64,000 nucleotides of DNA, taken from the NCBI GenBank assembly GCA_009731375.1, contig BJOX01000342.1, positions 503,586 to 567,585 of the forward strand. Direction: 5' to 3'. Positions within the stretch are counted from its first letter, which is position 1. Every line of letters starts with the position of its first letter. Below, piece after piece: positions 20,255 through 38,932 of this stretch. Both the position numbers and the translations under genes were made by a program. The notes beneath the pieces are model-generated. The model made no database searches. It worked only from the letters and a program-made list of their open reading frames with translations, and was not told the DNA's origin. This stretch comes from Paulinella micropora (taxonomy: Eukaryota; Cercozoa; Imbricatea; Euglyphida).

Positions 20255-20511
20255 TTACTTTTTATTTTTAAAATATCTTTCTATGTCATCATCTCTTCTT
20301 GTAGTTAATTTACAAGGTTTTCCGCCTATCATAATTTCTTGTTTTTCTGCGAAGTGGTCTCTGTGGAATTGACTTTTTTCGTGTGTGTACTTATTGAATA
20401 TTTCAATGTCTTTCCACATATACATACATAAGTCTGTTTTCTCTTTTCTTTTACATACTCTGCTCTCTTATGTTTTCTTAATTGTTTTCTATCATCAATC
20501 TGGTTTGACAT
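20255..20511 (-). pseudogene. Small zinc-finger protein with CICG motif, frameshifted
   Basis: The start MSNQIDDRKQLRKHKRAEYV is basic and leads to YVCICGK. A 1-nt shift in GGAAAGAC near 20420 then restores DIEIFNKYTHEKSQFHRDHF, which supplies the two His of a C2H2-like finger, and a stop at 20255. It belongs to the same CxCG finger group as the inverted-repeat gene and the GIY-YIG tail. Confidence 0.5.
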
Positions 20512-20570
20512 TTACATATATATACTATATAAAAGAAATAGAAACACATAAAGTCCTATTTGATATTTAA

Positions 20571-21244
20571 TAATTGGTGGCACTATAGACGGCTAAAAAT
20601 GTTATCACGTGGTTTTTTCTGAGAGGATGCGAAAACAAAAAATCATACTTTTCGTTTTCGCACTTTTGGCAAACTTTTATAAAAAATTTTATGAAATATT
20701 TTATAAGTACTTTTATAAAAAAGTTCGTTGATTACAAAGTCACAAAAAAGAAAAAAGTTTTTCTAAAATAATAAAATATAAAAAGATAAGTGTATAGTGG
20801 TACCTATAGTAGTAAAATTTATTGATTTTGATATTGGTGTGTTTTTTATGTCTTGATAAATTCGCTCTTGATACTTCTGCTCCACATTCACATTTTATTT
20901 TTTCTTTTGCTTTCTTGTTCCTTTGCTCTCTATTTTTTTGTTCATATAATTGTTTAGAATTAGGTCTTATATAGTCTTCCATTTACATAAATATATTTTT
21001 CGTTAATCTTTATAAGGAATAACGAAGCGGTTCGTTAATATATATATATATTTTTTGAAGTAGAGGAAAACGAATTTATTTATTTTGCTTTCTTGTATTT
21101 ATCAAAAATTTTTGCTTTTTTATTTTGCTGTTTTGAGGCTTAGTATTAATTGTTTAAACTATCAACAGGAAGGATGATACATTTTTGGAAGGGGGTTTTT
21201 GAGGCACGAAAAAAACACCCCACAAAAATGTGTATTTATCTACT
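20571..21244. repeat. Right terminal inverted repeat
   Basis: Inverse copy of 609-1254, about 674 bp, ending TGTATTTATCTACT. It differs from the left arm by a (TA)n expansion near 21040, a shortened A-run and scattered indels, including one inside the zinc-finger gene. Confidence 0.92.
20740..20982 (-). CDS. Right-arm copy of the TIR zinc-finger gene, altered tail
   Basis: The first 47 residues are identical to the left-arm protein (MEDYIRPNSKQLYEQKNREQ through LSRHKK). One missing A then changes the last His region to HTNIKINKF and the frame runs on to 80 aa. The last zinc ligand spacing is lost, so this copy is probably non-functional as a finger unless the base is a sequencing error. Confidence 0.5.
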   Translation of the reverse strand: MEDYIRPNSKQLYEQKNREQRNKKAKEKIKCECGAEVSRANLSRHKKHTNIKINKFYYYRYHYTLIFLYFIILEKLFSFL

Positions 21245-21250
21245 TACTTC
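21245..21250. repeat. Target-site duplication, right copy
   Basis: TACTTC directly after the CT end of the element, identical to 603-608. Confidence 0.9.
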
Positions 21251-21424
21251 ATTCACTGGGACTGTCATGCCAAGAACAAAAAATCTGTCCAGTCGGAGGA
21301 AACGGCAGTGCACTTCATGTACTGTCTGGCGCAAATTTACACACCGTGTTTAGCGGAGCCAGAAAACCCCATTGTGAGTCATGATTTCGAAGAAAAGGAA
21401 AAGAAACTGGCACTGGAGACGTGA
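21245..21424 (+). pseudogene. Host terminal exon interrupted by the PLV
   Basis: Joining 595-608 to 21251 (one copy of the duplication) gives a continuous frame. It reads CTYFIHWDCHAKNKKSVQS across the junction and on through ETAVHFMYCLAQIYTPC to KKLALET and a TGA at 21422. A TTTAG lies just before the left piece, as for a 3' splice site. The exon is polar with several Cys/His. I do not recognise the protein. The reading frame across the empty site is what supports it; upstream exons are not visible in 1-594. Confidence 0.5.
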
Positions 21425-21603
21425 CGGCATTTGCTACGTTATTATTATATAGTGTTTAGATGTATGAAATGTACGTATGCAATGTATGTATGCATGTAAT
21501 TTATGTATGTAACGTATGTATGTAATGTATCTATGTAATTTATGTGTATGTAATGTGGTATGTAATCTGACAGCCAAGCACTCTTCTTCCTGAATTTCTT
21601 ACA

Positions 21604-21671
<68 letters not shown>

Positions 21672-21731
21672 GTTGTTGTTGTTGTTTTTTGTTGTTGTTG
21701 TACTGTACCGGTCTGCTGCTGCTGCTGCTGC

Positions 21732-21818
<87 letters not shown>

Positions 21819-21860
21819 AAAATTTAATGATAATAATGCAACGGTTGCAGAGCAATCTAA
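21425..21860. repeat. TATG-type and (TTG)n microsatellites
   Basis: Imperfect (TATG)n at 21465-21560 is followed by (GTT)n from 21604 to about 21818, broken once by a short unique piece with CTGTACCGG and (CTG)6. Predicted poly-Leu, poly-Cys, poly-Val and poly-Asn frames here are not genes. Confidence 0.9.
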
Positions 21861-21954
21861 TTAATATTAATCAATATTAACTAAACCAGTGGCAAGTTGG
21901 TGTGTGGCTTTCGACTCGTATGTGTATACCCCCAGATATACGCCACTTCCAGAA

Positions 21955-22500
21955 AATAATCCAGTCATCTCGTGCCGATTCGAGACGCCAGAGCTTGCTT
22001 ACTGCACTATATGATCCAGAGGCTCAAAATAAAAAAATATAGATTGAGGAAAAGAGAGCCAGAGGACGTGCACTATAGTGGTCAACAACAGGGGAGGGAG
22101 AGGAGGAAAGGTAGTGAGAGAGGCAGACAAGAACGAGGAGAACTAGCCTACCAAGAGGGAGAAGAGGAAGACAGAGAAGGGAGGAAGGAGTAGAGACTCG
22201 CCAAGACCATGAGAGCAGTGTCCGAGCAAAAAGTTAGATGCTCACGCGCGATACTAAGAACATAGTATGGGGTAGGCAAACACCAGCAAACAGTCACATG
22301 CGCTGGAGGCCGAAGGAGAGAGCTGTATAGAAAACCTTCAAGCCAGAGAAAGCGACACAAGGTAGCATAGCCTAGCATACGCACAAGTGGTGGACGCCCG
22401 CCCCATGGCCACAAGGTAACCTACAATGGCCATGGGCCCGACTTGTGGACCTAGGACTAAGAACCCGTGCAAGAGAGTCAGGGGAGAAAGGGAGAAAAAG
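21955..22500 (-). repeat. Long dispersed repeat, copy 1 (inverse)
   Basis: Inverse orientation of the unit seen at 23.6-24.3 kb. Shared words (read on minus) include CTCTGGCGTCTCGAATCGGCA, GGCCTCCAGCGCATGTGACTG, GTGAGCATCTAAC, and GGGCCCATGGCCATTG. No ORF of note. Confidence 0.75.
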
Positions 22501-23068
22501 CCCAATCATCTGGCCAACGGAAGGGAAGACGTGTTGTTGTTTTTGTTGTTGTTGTGTGTTGTGTGTTGTGCTTGCTTTTCCATGGAACGACTTGATAAAT
22601 GAAGAACGCTTCCCTTTCGTCGAGATGAGAAGGAAGCGTATTTCAGTTTTAAAATAATTATTAAATACAAGAACAACAACAACAACAACATATTATTATT
22701 ATTAATATTAATTAGATTGTTCTACAACTGTTGTATTATTATTAAATTTTAAAACAACAACAACAACAACAACAACAACAAACAACAACTACAACAACAA
22801 CAACAACAACAATAGGGATGAAAGTGGAAATTGAGCCGTAGCCACACACCATCTTGCATTTTAAATACTTTGTTTAAGTTTTATTTTTATTATTATGAAA
22901 TACAACAACAACAAAAACAACAACAACAACGGGTATACACATATGAGCCGAAAGCCACACACCAACTTGCCTCTGGTTTAGTTAATATTATTCTTAATAT
23001 TAATTAATATTACTATTAATATTAATTAGATTGCTCTACAATTGTTGTATTATTATTGTTTAAATTTT

Positions 23069-23099
<31 letters not shown>

Positions 23100-23251
23100 G
23101 AACAACAACAAGAACAACAACAACAGCAACGTAGCCACACACCATCTTGCATTTTAAATACTTTGTTTAAGTTTTATTATTATTATTATTAAATTGAACA
23201 ACAACAACAACAACAACAACAACAAGTGTAGTTTAATTATTATTATAAAAT

Positions 23252-23282
<31 letters not shown>

Positions 23283-23340
23283 CCACAACAACAACAACAA
23301 CAACAACAACATTAACAACAACAACAACAACAACATCTCC
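22500..23340. repeat. (CAA)n and (ATT)n interspersed repeats
   Basis: Alternating (ACA)n blocks and AT-rich TTAATATTAATTA patches with three copies of the short unit. No gene is supported. Confidence 0.8.
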
Positions 23341-23364
23341 CTCTCTCTCACTTTCTCTCTTTCA

Positions 23365-23403
<39 letters not shown>

Positions 23404-23404
23404 A

Positions 23405-23446
<42 letters not shown>

Positions 23447-23535
23447 GTCTCTTTTTCTCTCCCTCTCTCTCTCCCTCTCTCTCTCTCTCTCTGTCTCTCT
23501 CTGTCTCTCTCTCTCTCTATTTCTCTCTTTCTCTC

Positions 23536-23589
<54 letters not shown>

Positions 23590-23602
23590 TCTCTCTTCCT
23601 TC
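23336..23602. repeat. (CT)n microsatellite
   Basis: About 260 bp of CTCTCT with few interruptions, leading directly into long dispersed-repeat copy 2. Predicted Ser/Leu and Arg/Glu frames are artefacts of the repeat. Confidence 0.95.
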
Positions 23603-23619
23603 CTTCTCCTCATCTGCCG

Positions 23620-24290
23620 CATGTGACTCCACTGTCATAGCCTCTCGCCCCTTCTCTCCTGCGAGCTTCCTCACCCCGCAACTGGACGTCTTCTATGGCC
23701 CAGCTAGTGTGCTAGGGAGTGATGCTTCTTTCGCAGCCTTCCCTTCTCTTGGATCAGCGGAGACGGCAGCTCAATTCCTCTCCTCTCCCTATTTCCCTTG
23801 GCTCTGGTGTCACAGCCCTAGGTTCAGAAGGTGGGCCCATGATCCACTTGCAGGCTATCTTGGTGGCCATGGGGCTCTTGCCACCTGCTTGAATGCTAGG
23901 ATGTAACTCCTTGCCATTTCTGACCTAGTCTCTCTTTAAGCCTCCAGCGCCTGTGACTAATTGCTGGTGCTTGCCTGCTCCATTCGACTTGTTCGTGTCA
24001 CACACCTCTAACTTGTTGCTCAGACTGTTTTCCAATTGGCCATGGCGAGTTTCTCCTCCCCCTTCATCTTCCCTCTCTCTTCCTTCTCTCCCTTTTCAGT
24101 AGACTCTTGCTCCCCTCTCGAGGCTTGTCTGCGCTCCTCACCGCCTTTCCTCTTCTCCCTCTTATGTTGTTGTTTTACTATAGTGCATGCTCTTCTGCTC
24201 CTTTTCCTCTTTCTTCTTTCCTGTCTGAGCTCTAGAGTCCTCTAGTACAGTGAGACATGCTCTGGCGTCCCGTGTCGGCCGGGGATGATT
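23620..24290 (+). repeat. Long dispersed repeat, copy 2
   Basis: Contains TGCCGCATGTGACTCCACTG, GGGCCCATGATCCACTTGCAG, GCCTCCAGCGCCTGTGACTAA, a TGTTGTTTTACTATAGTGCA box and ends near CTCTGGCGTCCCGTGTCGGCC and GGGATGATTAGACA. It is the most complete copy together with that at 26.3-27.0 kb. Confidence 0.75.
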
Positions 24291-24379
24291 AGACATCTAC
24301 TTAAAGCCACGCACCATCATGACACTGGTTTAATTACTGTAATTAAATTTACAACAACAACAACAGCAACAACAACAAC

Positions 24380-24610
24380 ACCCCACACTCTCCTCCCCCT
24401 TCATCTCCCTTCTCTCTTCCTCTTCCTCCCCTAGGTAGCTAGTTCTGAAGGACTAGTCTGCTTCCCTCACTAACTTTCCTCTTATCCCTCGCTTGTTGTT
24501 GTTCGACTATAGGGCACACTCTTCTGCTCATTCCTTCTTTCTTTATTTTTTGTTTCTGAGCACTAGAGAACTATAGATTTAAGCAGGCACTGGCATCCCG
24601 TCGGCTGGGG
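24380..24610 (+). repeat. Long dispersed repeat, copy 3 (partial)
   Basis: Only the distal part is present: CTCCCCCTTCATC, TTGTTGTTCGACTATAGGGCA and the end word CTGGCATCCCGTCGGCTGGGG. Confidence 0.65.
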
Positions 24611-24698
24611 ATGAAAGTGGCAAGTGAAGGCCGTAGCCACACACCATCTTGCATTTTAATCACTTTGTTTAAATTTTATTATCATAATTATTAAATTG

Positions 24699-24729
<31 letters not shown>

Positions 24730-24736
<7 letters not shown>

Positions 24737-25270
24737 CTCTTGCCCAGCCACTTGCGCAAGTTCATAGCCCTAGGTCCACAAGTCGGGCCCATGGCAATTG
24801 CAGGTTACCGGAGATGGTCATGGGGCGGGCGTCCACCACTTGTGCGAATGCTAGCCTATGTTCCCTTGCGTCTCTAGTTCTGGCTCTGAAGGTTTTCTAG
24901 ACAGCTCTCTCATCCGGCCTCCAGCGCTTGTGACTGATTGCTGGTGTCTGCTAGCCCCAAACTATGACTATGCTATCACGCGTGAGCATCTAACCTGTTG
25001 CTCGAACTGCTTACTCATTGTCACGGCGAGTTTCTCCTCCCCCTTCATCCCCCTCTTTCTTCCTTTTCCCCCTTCCTCTGTGGACTAGTTTTCCTTCTTT
25101 GGCCTACTCTCTCCGTTTGCCTTCCTCTTCTCCCTCCCTTGTTGTTGTCCACTATAGTGCATGTCCTTTGCTCAGTTTTCCCTCTATCTATATTTATTGT
25201 TTTTGAGCCATTGGATCCTACAGTGTAGTGAGCTCTGGCGTCTCGAATCGGCACGGGACGACTAGATTTG
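24730..25270 (+). repeat. Long dispersed repeat, copy 4
   Basis: Shares TAGGTCCACAAGTCGGGCCC, GGCGGGCGTCCACCACTTGTG, GCCTCCAGCGCTTGTGACTGA, the CACTATAGTGCATG box and the end CTCTGGCGTCTCGAATCGGCA. Confidence 0.75.
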
Positions 25271-25464
25271 CTTGTCTGGAAAAGGCGTATATGAGCCGTT
25301 AGCCACACACCATCTTGCCATTGGTTTATTTAATATTATTAATTAAATTGCACAACAACAACAACAACAACAACAACAACATTTATTACTTGTCTTTAAG
25401 TGGCGCTCGAAGGCCGTTAGCCATTCACCATCATGCCATTGGTTTAATTACTTAAATTAAATTT

Positions 25465-25496
<32 letters not shown>

Positions 25497-25988
25497 CGAA
25501 GGCCGTTAGCCATGCACCATCACGCCATTGGTTTAATTACTTTAATTAAATTTAACAACAACAAGAACAACAACTGGGGATGATTAGACACAATTAATAC
25601 TTGTCTTAAGTGGCAGTTTAAGGCCGTTAGCCAAGCACCATCTTGCCATGGATTTAGTTGCTTTGATTAAATTGGACAACAACAACAAAAACAACAACAA
25701 GAACAACAACAACAACAACAACATTTATTTTTGTCTTGGAGTGGCAGTTATTAGTTTAGCCGTTAGCCACACAGCATCTTGCAATTGGTTTAATTCACTT
25801 AATTAAATTGAACAACAACAACAAGAACAACAACAACACAGCACCATCTTGCCATTGATTTAGTTACTTTAATTTATTAAACAGCGACAACAACAACAAC
25901 AACAACAACAATAACAACAACAATAATAATAATAACAACAACAACAACACCATCTTGCCCTTGATTTAGTTAACTATTAACTAAATTG

Positions 25989-26023
<35 letters not shown>

Positions 26024-26049
26024 CGGGACACGTTCGAACTCGTGGACTA

Positions 26050-26063
26050 ATCTCTCCTACTTT

Positions 26064-26104
<41 letters not shown>

Positions 26105-26160
26105 CTCTCTCTCTCACTCTCTCTCTCATATCTCTCTCATATCTCTCTCATATCTCTCTC

Positions 26161-26224
<64 letters not shown>

Positions 26225-26226
26225 TC

Positions 26227-26271
<45 letters not shown>

Positions 26272-26280
26272 TTCTTTCCT
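26050..26280. repeat. (CT)n/(CA)n microsatellite
   Basis: CTCTCT with short ATAT interruptions and an (AC)10 patch near 26206, again directly before a long dispersed-repeat copy. Confidence 0.95.
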
Positions 26281-26289
26281 TCTTTTATC

Positions 26290-26990
26290 CTTTCTCTCTC
26301 TTTCCCCGCCTCTTTTCGGCCTTGCGCCTGCTGTGACCTCAGTGTCACAACTTACTCGGCCCTTTTCTCCCGCGGACTTTCTCACCCGCAACCTGACGTC
26401 CTCTGTGGCCCAGCAAATTTGCTAGGGGGTGATCCTTTTCTCGCAGGCTACCCTTCTCCTTAAGTCATTCGATAGGGCCTACCCATCCCTATCCTTTTCC
26501 CCGTTTCTTTCTGCGTTGGCCTCACAGCTCTAGGGTTTCACAAGGTGGCCCATGCGCAGGAGGTGAGACTTAGCCACTTGAATGAATACTAGAATGTGAG
26601 TCCACGCCTGTATCTGACTCTGAAGGTATCAAGACGTTTTCTTTCGGCCTCCAGCGTGTGTGACTGATTGCTGGTATTTGCTAGCCCTATTCTATGAATC
26701 TAGTTTCTCGTGAGCATCTAACCTGTTGCTCGGACTGTTTTCCCTTGGCCACGGTGAGTTCTCCTCCTCCTTCATCTTCCTTCTTTGTTCCTCCTCCTCC
26801 TTTCTTGCTGGCTAGTTCTTTTGATCTAGCTTGCTCTCATCGCTATCTTTCCTCCTCTCCCCTCTTGTTGTTGTTCTACTATAATTCATGCTCTCTTGCT
26901 CTTTTCCTCTTTCTCTATTCTTGTTTTTGAGCCTCAGAGTTCTAAAGTACAATGAATAAGCTCTGGCGTCCTGACGGCCGACTGGGGATG
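26290..26990 (+). repeat. Long dispersed repeat, copy 5
   Basis: Shares GCCTGCTGTGACCTCAGTGT, GGCCCAGCAAATTTGCTAGGG, GCCTCCAGCGTGTGTGACTGA, GTGAGCATCTAACCTGTTGCT and the end CTCTGGCGTCCTGACGGCCG. Confidence 0.75.
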
Positions 26991-27179
26991 ACAGGACGAA
27001 AGTCTTGAAGTGGCAGTTATCACATTTTTGGCCGTAGCCATACACCATCTTACGATTGGTTTAAGTTATTAATTGAATTGAACAACAACCACAACCACAA
27101 CCACAACAACAACAACAACAATAACAACAACAACAACAACAACAGGAACAACAACGGCAGTAGCAGCAGCAGCAGCAGC

Positions 27180-27213
<34 letters not shown>

Positions 27214-27214
27214 G

Positions 27215-27639
<425 letters not shown>

Positions 27640-27672
<33 letters not shown>

Positions 27673-27956
27673 CTTTTGACTAATAACTTAAGCCCATGAT
27701 AAGATGGTGTGTGGCTACGGCCAAAAAATAAAATAACTGCCACTTCAAGACTTTCGTGCGGCCGTCGGGACATCTCGTCATTGATTTGATTTATTCATTA
27801 AATTGAACAACAGCAGCAGCAACAGCAACAGCAACAACAACAACAACAACAACAACAACTAGTCAGGGATGATCAATTAAATTGAACAACAACAACAACA
27901 ACAACAACCACAACCACAACCACAACAACAACAACCACAACAACAACAACAACAAC

Positions 27957-28010
<54 letters not shown>

Positions 28011-28462
28011 CTAGTCATGGGTTATCAATTCAATTGAACAACAACAACACCAACAACAACAACAGCATCAGCAACAGCAGCAACAGCAGCAAGAACAACA
28101 CGCTTCCAACCCGTTATTGAATATTATTACTTAATCGAAGACAACAACAACAACAGCAACCACAACAACATTCACCGTCACCTCGTGCCTTCATCTTTTC
28201 ATTATTATATTTGAATAATATAAGTTTTTTCTTGGTGGTGTCCCTGAAGCGGGATGCAAGTGGTTTTTGTTCCGTTATGGCACCCACGCTCCATACATAC
28301 ATACATACACACATACACACATACATACATACACACACACACACATTACATAGATTCGTACAACAGAAGCAGGAAGACATTAGCATTCACATCTAATCCA
28401 CGTCACGCGCGAGCCAGCAGAGCATATGTGTGTGTTTGTGTGTGTTGTGTGTTGTGGTGCAG
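27640..28462. repeat. (TTG)n, (CAA)n and (CATA)n spacer
   Basis: Simple repeats and two short-unit fragments, then a (CATA)/(CA) run at 28293-28345 just upstream of the first recognisable exon of the next gene. No other gene is seen. Confidence 0.75.
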
Positions 28463-35827
<7,365 letters not shown>

Positions 35828-37748
35828 TATGGAAAATCGGTCGCTAGACTGCTGTCAGGGTTTCAAACCTCCGACTTGGTAAGTGAAATGACAGGGTTCA
35901 CAAAAGTCAGATTTAGCGGAATGACCGATTATTTTCAGAAAGGATAAAGTCTAATCCTAAGAACTCAAAATGCAGTTCCGACATCGGAGCGGTAAACCTC
36001 ACTTGAGTTTGTCACAAAGAGATTCCCACCAGAATAGAACCTCAGTGATTGGAGTGCGGCCGCAGGAGTCCGTGCGGCCTTTTGTGCCCCTCGATAGCTC
36101 TTCAAAATAGTACGTAATACAAGCAAACACAGACCTCAAAACTTCAATGAGAATGATTTCTCGTTACAATATATTAGCTCAGTAGCGCCATGGAAACAAA
36201 ACGCTTACCCGGCCGGACTGTACAAATTTGCACTTGACAAACAACGCGGGGAAAGCTATTTTTTCCAGGGTGTTAATATCCGGGCCAAAATACCTCCCAC
36301 TTTTATCGGCCGGGCGGAACTCATGTTTACGTGCCATATATATATCAGAATGAAAACCGTACCGGACCGAAAGTAGTATTAATATTATGTTATATAACTG
36401 TTTTCAGATGATTTTAAAATCTATTTTTTGTTCCGTTACTTATTCCTGTAACACACACGGTATACTACATCATTGTTTCGGCGCGGCTATTAGGTTTGAT
36501 AGGAATTACTAGCCTGAGTGCCACGGAAGTGATTCCTTAGGAAATTAACTTGTGACATATGTAATTCTATGTTCATTAGTGACTATGAAAACGGAGCGGC
36601 TTTATGGAAAAAAAGAGTTTTAATCCTTTTTCTATAAACCCGGCTTTTTTCTAGTATTTTAAAGAGCCGCGCCACACTGCCAGATCTAAGGTGACTACTG
36701 AGTAGTGAAATCATCAGTTAAAAAAAAAAACTTGATTGAATTTGAGTTTGAATTTTTTTGCTAGCGTTCAACGGTATTTGATATGTAAATAACATGGGGC
36801 CCATGCCACTTTTTATTAATTACAAAAATCATAGCGGTTTTTACCGGCAGGGTAAATGAAGCCGCCGGTACGTTGGCAGGTCCAAGTAAAAAACTTGCCA
36901 TAATATTGACTGATACAATATATTTCCGGATTTTTTTTTGAAATTTCAGCCAATGGCAAATCAGCCACAGTGTTGCCACAAACCCCAGCGCACCCTTAAC
37001 ATTGTGCAAAAAAGTCAATAAATTTTTTCATCATGGGTCGGGGACGGAATCCAGGACGGACAGACCGGCTTTGCCCAACAGAGTGTGCCCTGCGGGCCGA
37101 AAATTACGTGGCAATAAACGGTTGTTAGACTTTAAAGTGAAAATATTAATAAATTTTTTTAAAGATTGAAAATTATGGTAAATTTATAATAATTATTACT
37201 TATTTATATATGGTAATAATAGTAATGATACTTGCCACGTAGGCCACGGGATGACTGAGTGGGAGGTAAAGGATTGTGTCTTTCCGAAGCGTTTCAGCCA
37301 TCTTGCTTCAACCTGTGTTCCCGTTACAGTGGACTCAGTGACTAACTTCAGCTTCGTTTCCAACCTAGGCTTGACCCCTCCCTTTCCTGCCCGGTGGCAT
37401 AACGTGATTATCGACGAAGGCAAAAATTCTTAGTGCGGGAAAACTCCGACAATTAGTGCGCGGGTTCCTGGGCTCCAGTGGAGAAACTTTCCGACAAGAA
37501 ATTGTTGGATTTTTGCACGTCAACTCAGTTTGGATTGTGAAGAAGTTTCCAAGCTTAAAATCAGTGGCGAGACTAAGTTGACCACATAAATTTGCACCGG
37601 TGATGATGACTCTCTTAGAATCATGAGATCGCTGCTCGCTTTTCTAACGTGGATAGCTTGTCCGTCCGGTGATAGACAACAGTATCGACAAACGGATCGG
37701 AAGCTTTGCCACAGACGCGCGGAGAGGCAGTACATGGTCAAACCTGCC
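35828..37748. other. Intergenic, no gene supported
   Basis: AT-rich unique DNA with the end-to-end gene pair converging on it. A short frame at 37251-37433 (plus) is isolated and lacks context. Near 36355-36395 the inverse of a motif from 495-535 (CGGTCCGGTACGG with flanking TCATTC-GATATA) is present, probably a dispersed element. Confidence 0.5.
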
Positions 37749-38283
37749 TCATACATCTTCTGACAGTTTGGTCGGAGTCATGTGCACGTGGTGGGAATCA
37801 TCCAGGAGCACATTCTCGGGAAGGTCCAGATCGATGGGACCCCTGACTTCAGGTGGCCGATTCATGTCTCGCCAGAACCACGCAATCAACTCGTCGACTG
37901 AGTTGATCTTGCCCAAAGCAATAGATGGTACATCACGTTCCAGAGACTTAATGCAGGCATCGATGACCTGACACAGTATCCCAGTAGTAGTAGTAGTAGT
38001 AGTAGCAGTAGTAGTAGTAGTAGGAGTACTAGCAGTAGTAGTACTTGTAGTGAAGAAGACAATAAGAAGAAGAAGGAGAAGAAGAAGAAGAAGAAGAAGA
38101 AGAAGAAGAAGAAGAAGAAGAAGAAGAAGAAGAAGAAGAAAGAAGAAGAAGAAGAAGAAGAAGGAAGAAGAAGGAAGAAGAAGGAAGAAGAAGAAGAAGG
38201 AGGAGGTAAGAGAGAGAGAGAGAAAAGAAGAAGAAGAAGAAGAAGAAGAAGAAAAAAAAGAAGAAGAAGAAAAAGAAGAAGAA

Positions 38284-38314
<31 letters not shown>

Positions 38315-38587
38315 AAGGAGAAGAAGAAGAAGAAGAAGAAAGACGAAGAAGACGAAGAAAGAAGAAGAAAGACGAAGAAGAAAGAAGAAGAAGAAAGAAG
38401 AAGAAGAAAAAGGAGGAGGAGAGGAAGAAGAAGAGAGGAAGAGGAAAAAGAAGAAGAAGAAGAAGAAGAAGATTTCTGACTCCTAGGCCTTAAGCTATTC
38501 TTTTTCAGTTCTTTTCTATCTAATCATTTTTGAATTAGTTCTTAAATTACTTCGTGTACAAGTTCGCTTTCATTAGAGAAGAAGAAG

Positions 38588-38619
<32 letters not shown>

Positions 38620-38894
38620 GTAGTAGTAGAAGAAGAAGAAGAAGAAGAGGAGGAGGAGGAGGAAGAGGGAAGAGGAAGAAGAGGAAGAGGAGGAAGAGGA
38701 GGAAGAGGAAGAAGAGGAAGAAGAGGAAGAAGAGGAAGAAGAGGAAGAAGAGGGAGGAGGAAGAAGAGGAAGAAGAGGAAGAAGAGGAAGAAGAGGAAGA
38801 GGAAGAAGAGGAAGAAGAGGAAGAAGGGAAAGAAGAGGAAGAAGAGGAGGAAGAAGAGGAAGAGGAAGAAGAGGAAGAAGAGGAAGTGGAGGAA

Positions 38895-38932
<38 letters not shown>

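Larger units (their letters stand above)
609..21244. mobile_element. Polinton/Maverick-like element (PLV), near full length
   Basis: The element is bounded by terminal inverted repeats (609-1254 and 20571-21244) and a 6-bp target duplication. Its contents match Polinton-like viruses: rve integrase, packaging ATPase, adenain-like protease, minor and major capsid proteins, and family-B polymerase. Accessory genes include a D12 methylase, an S74 fibre and GIY-YIG/zinc-finger proteins. Leftward genes (integrase, charged protein, GIY-YIG, polymerase block) and rightward genes (methylase, fibre, ATPase-to-capsid block) alternate in clusters. The DNA is much more AT-rich than the host exons. Integrase, polymerase, fibre and several others carry stops or 1-nt shifts, so this copy is probably not autonomous unless some shifts are assembly errors. 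Confidence 0.93.

Noticed and set aside
609-21244. A free-living giant virus or phage fragment
   Set aside because: Defined inverted repeats, a host target duplication and spliced host genes alongside show an integrated element.
37251-37433. 60-aa frame on plus in the 36-37.7 kb interval
   Set aside because: No splice context, homologue or start context; composition is ordinary for random sequence of this GC.
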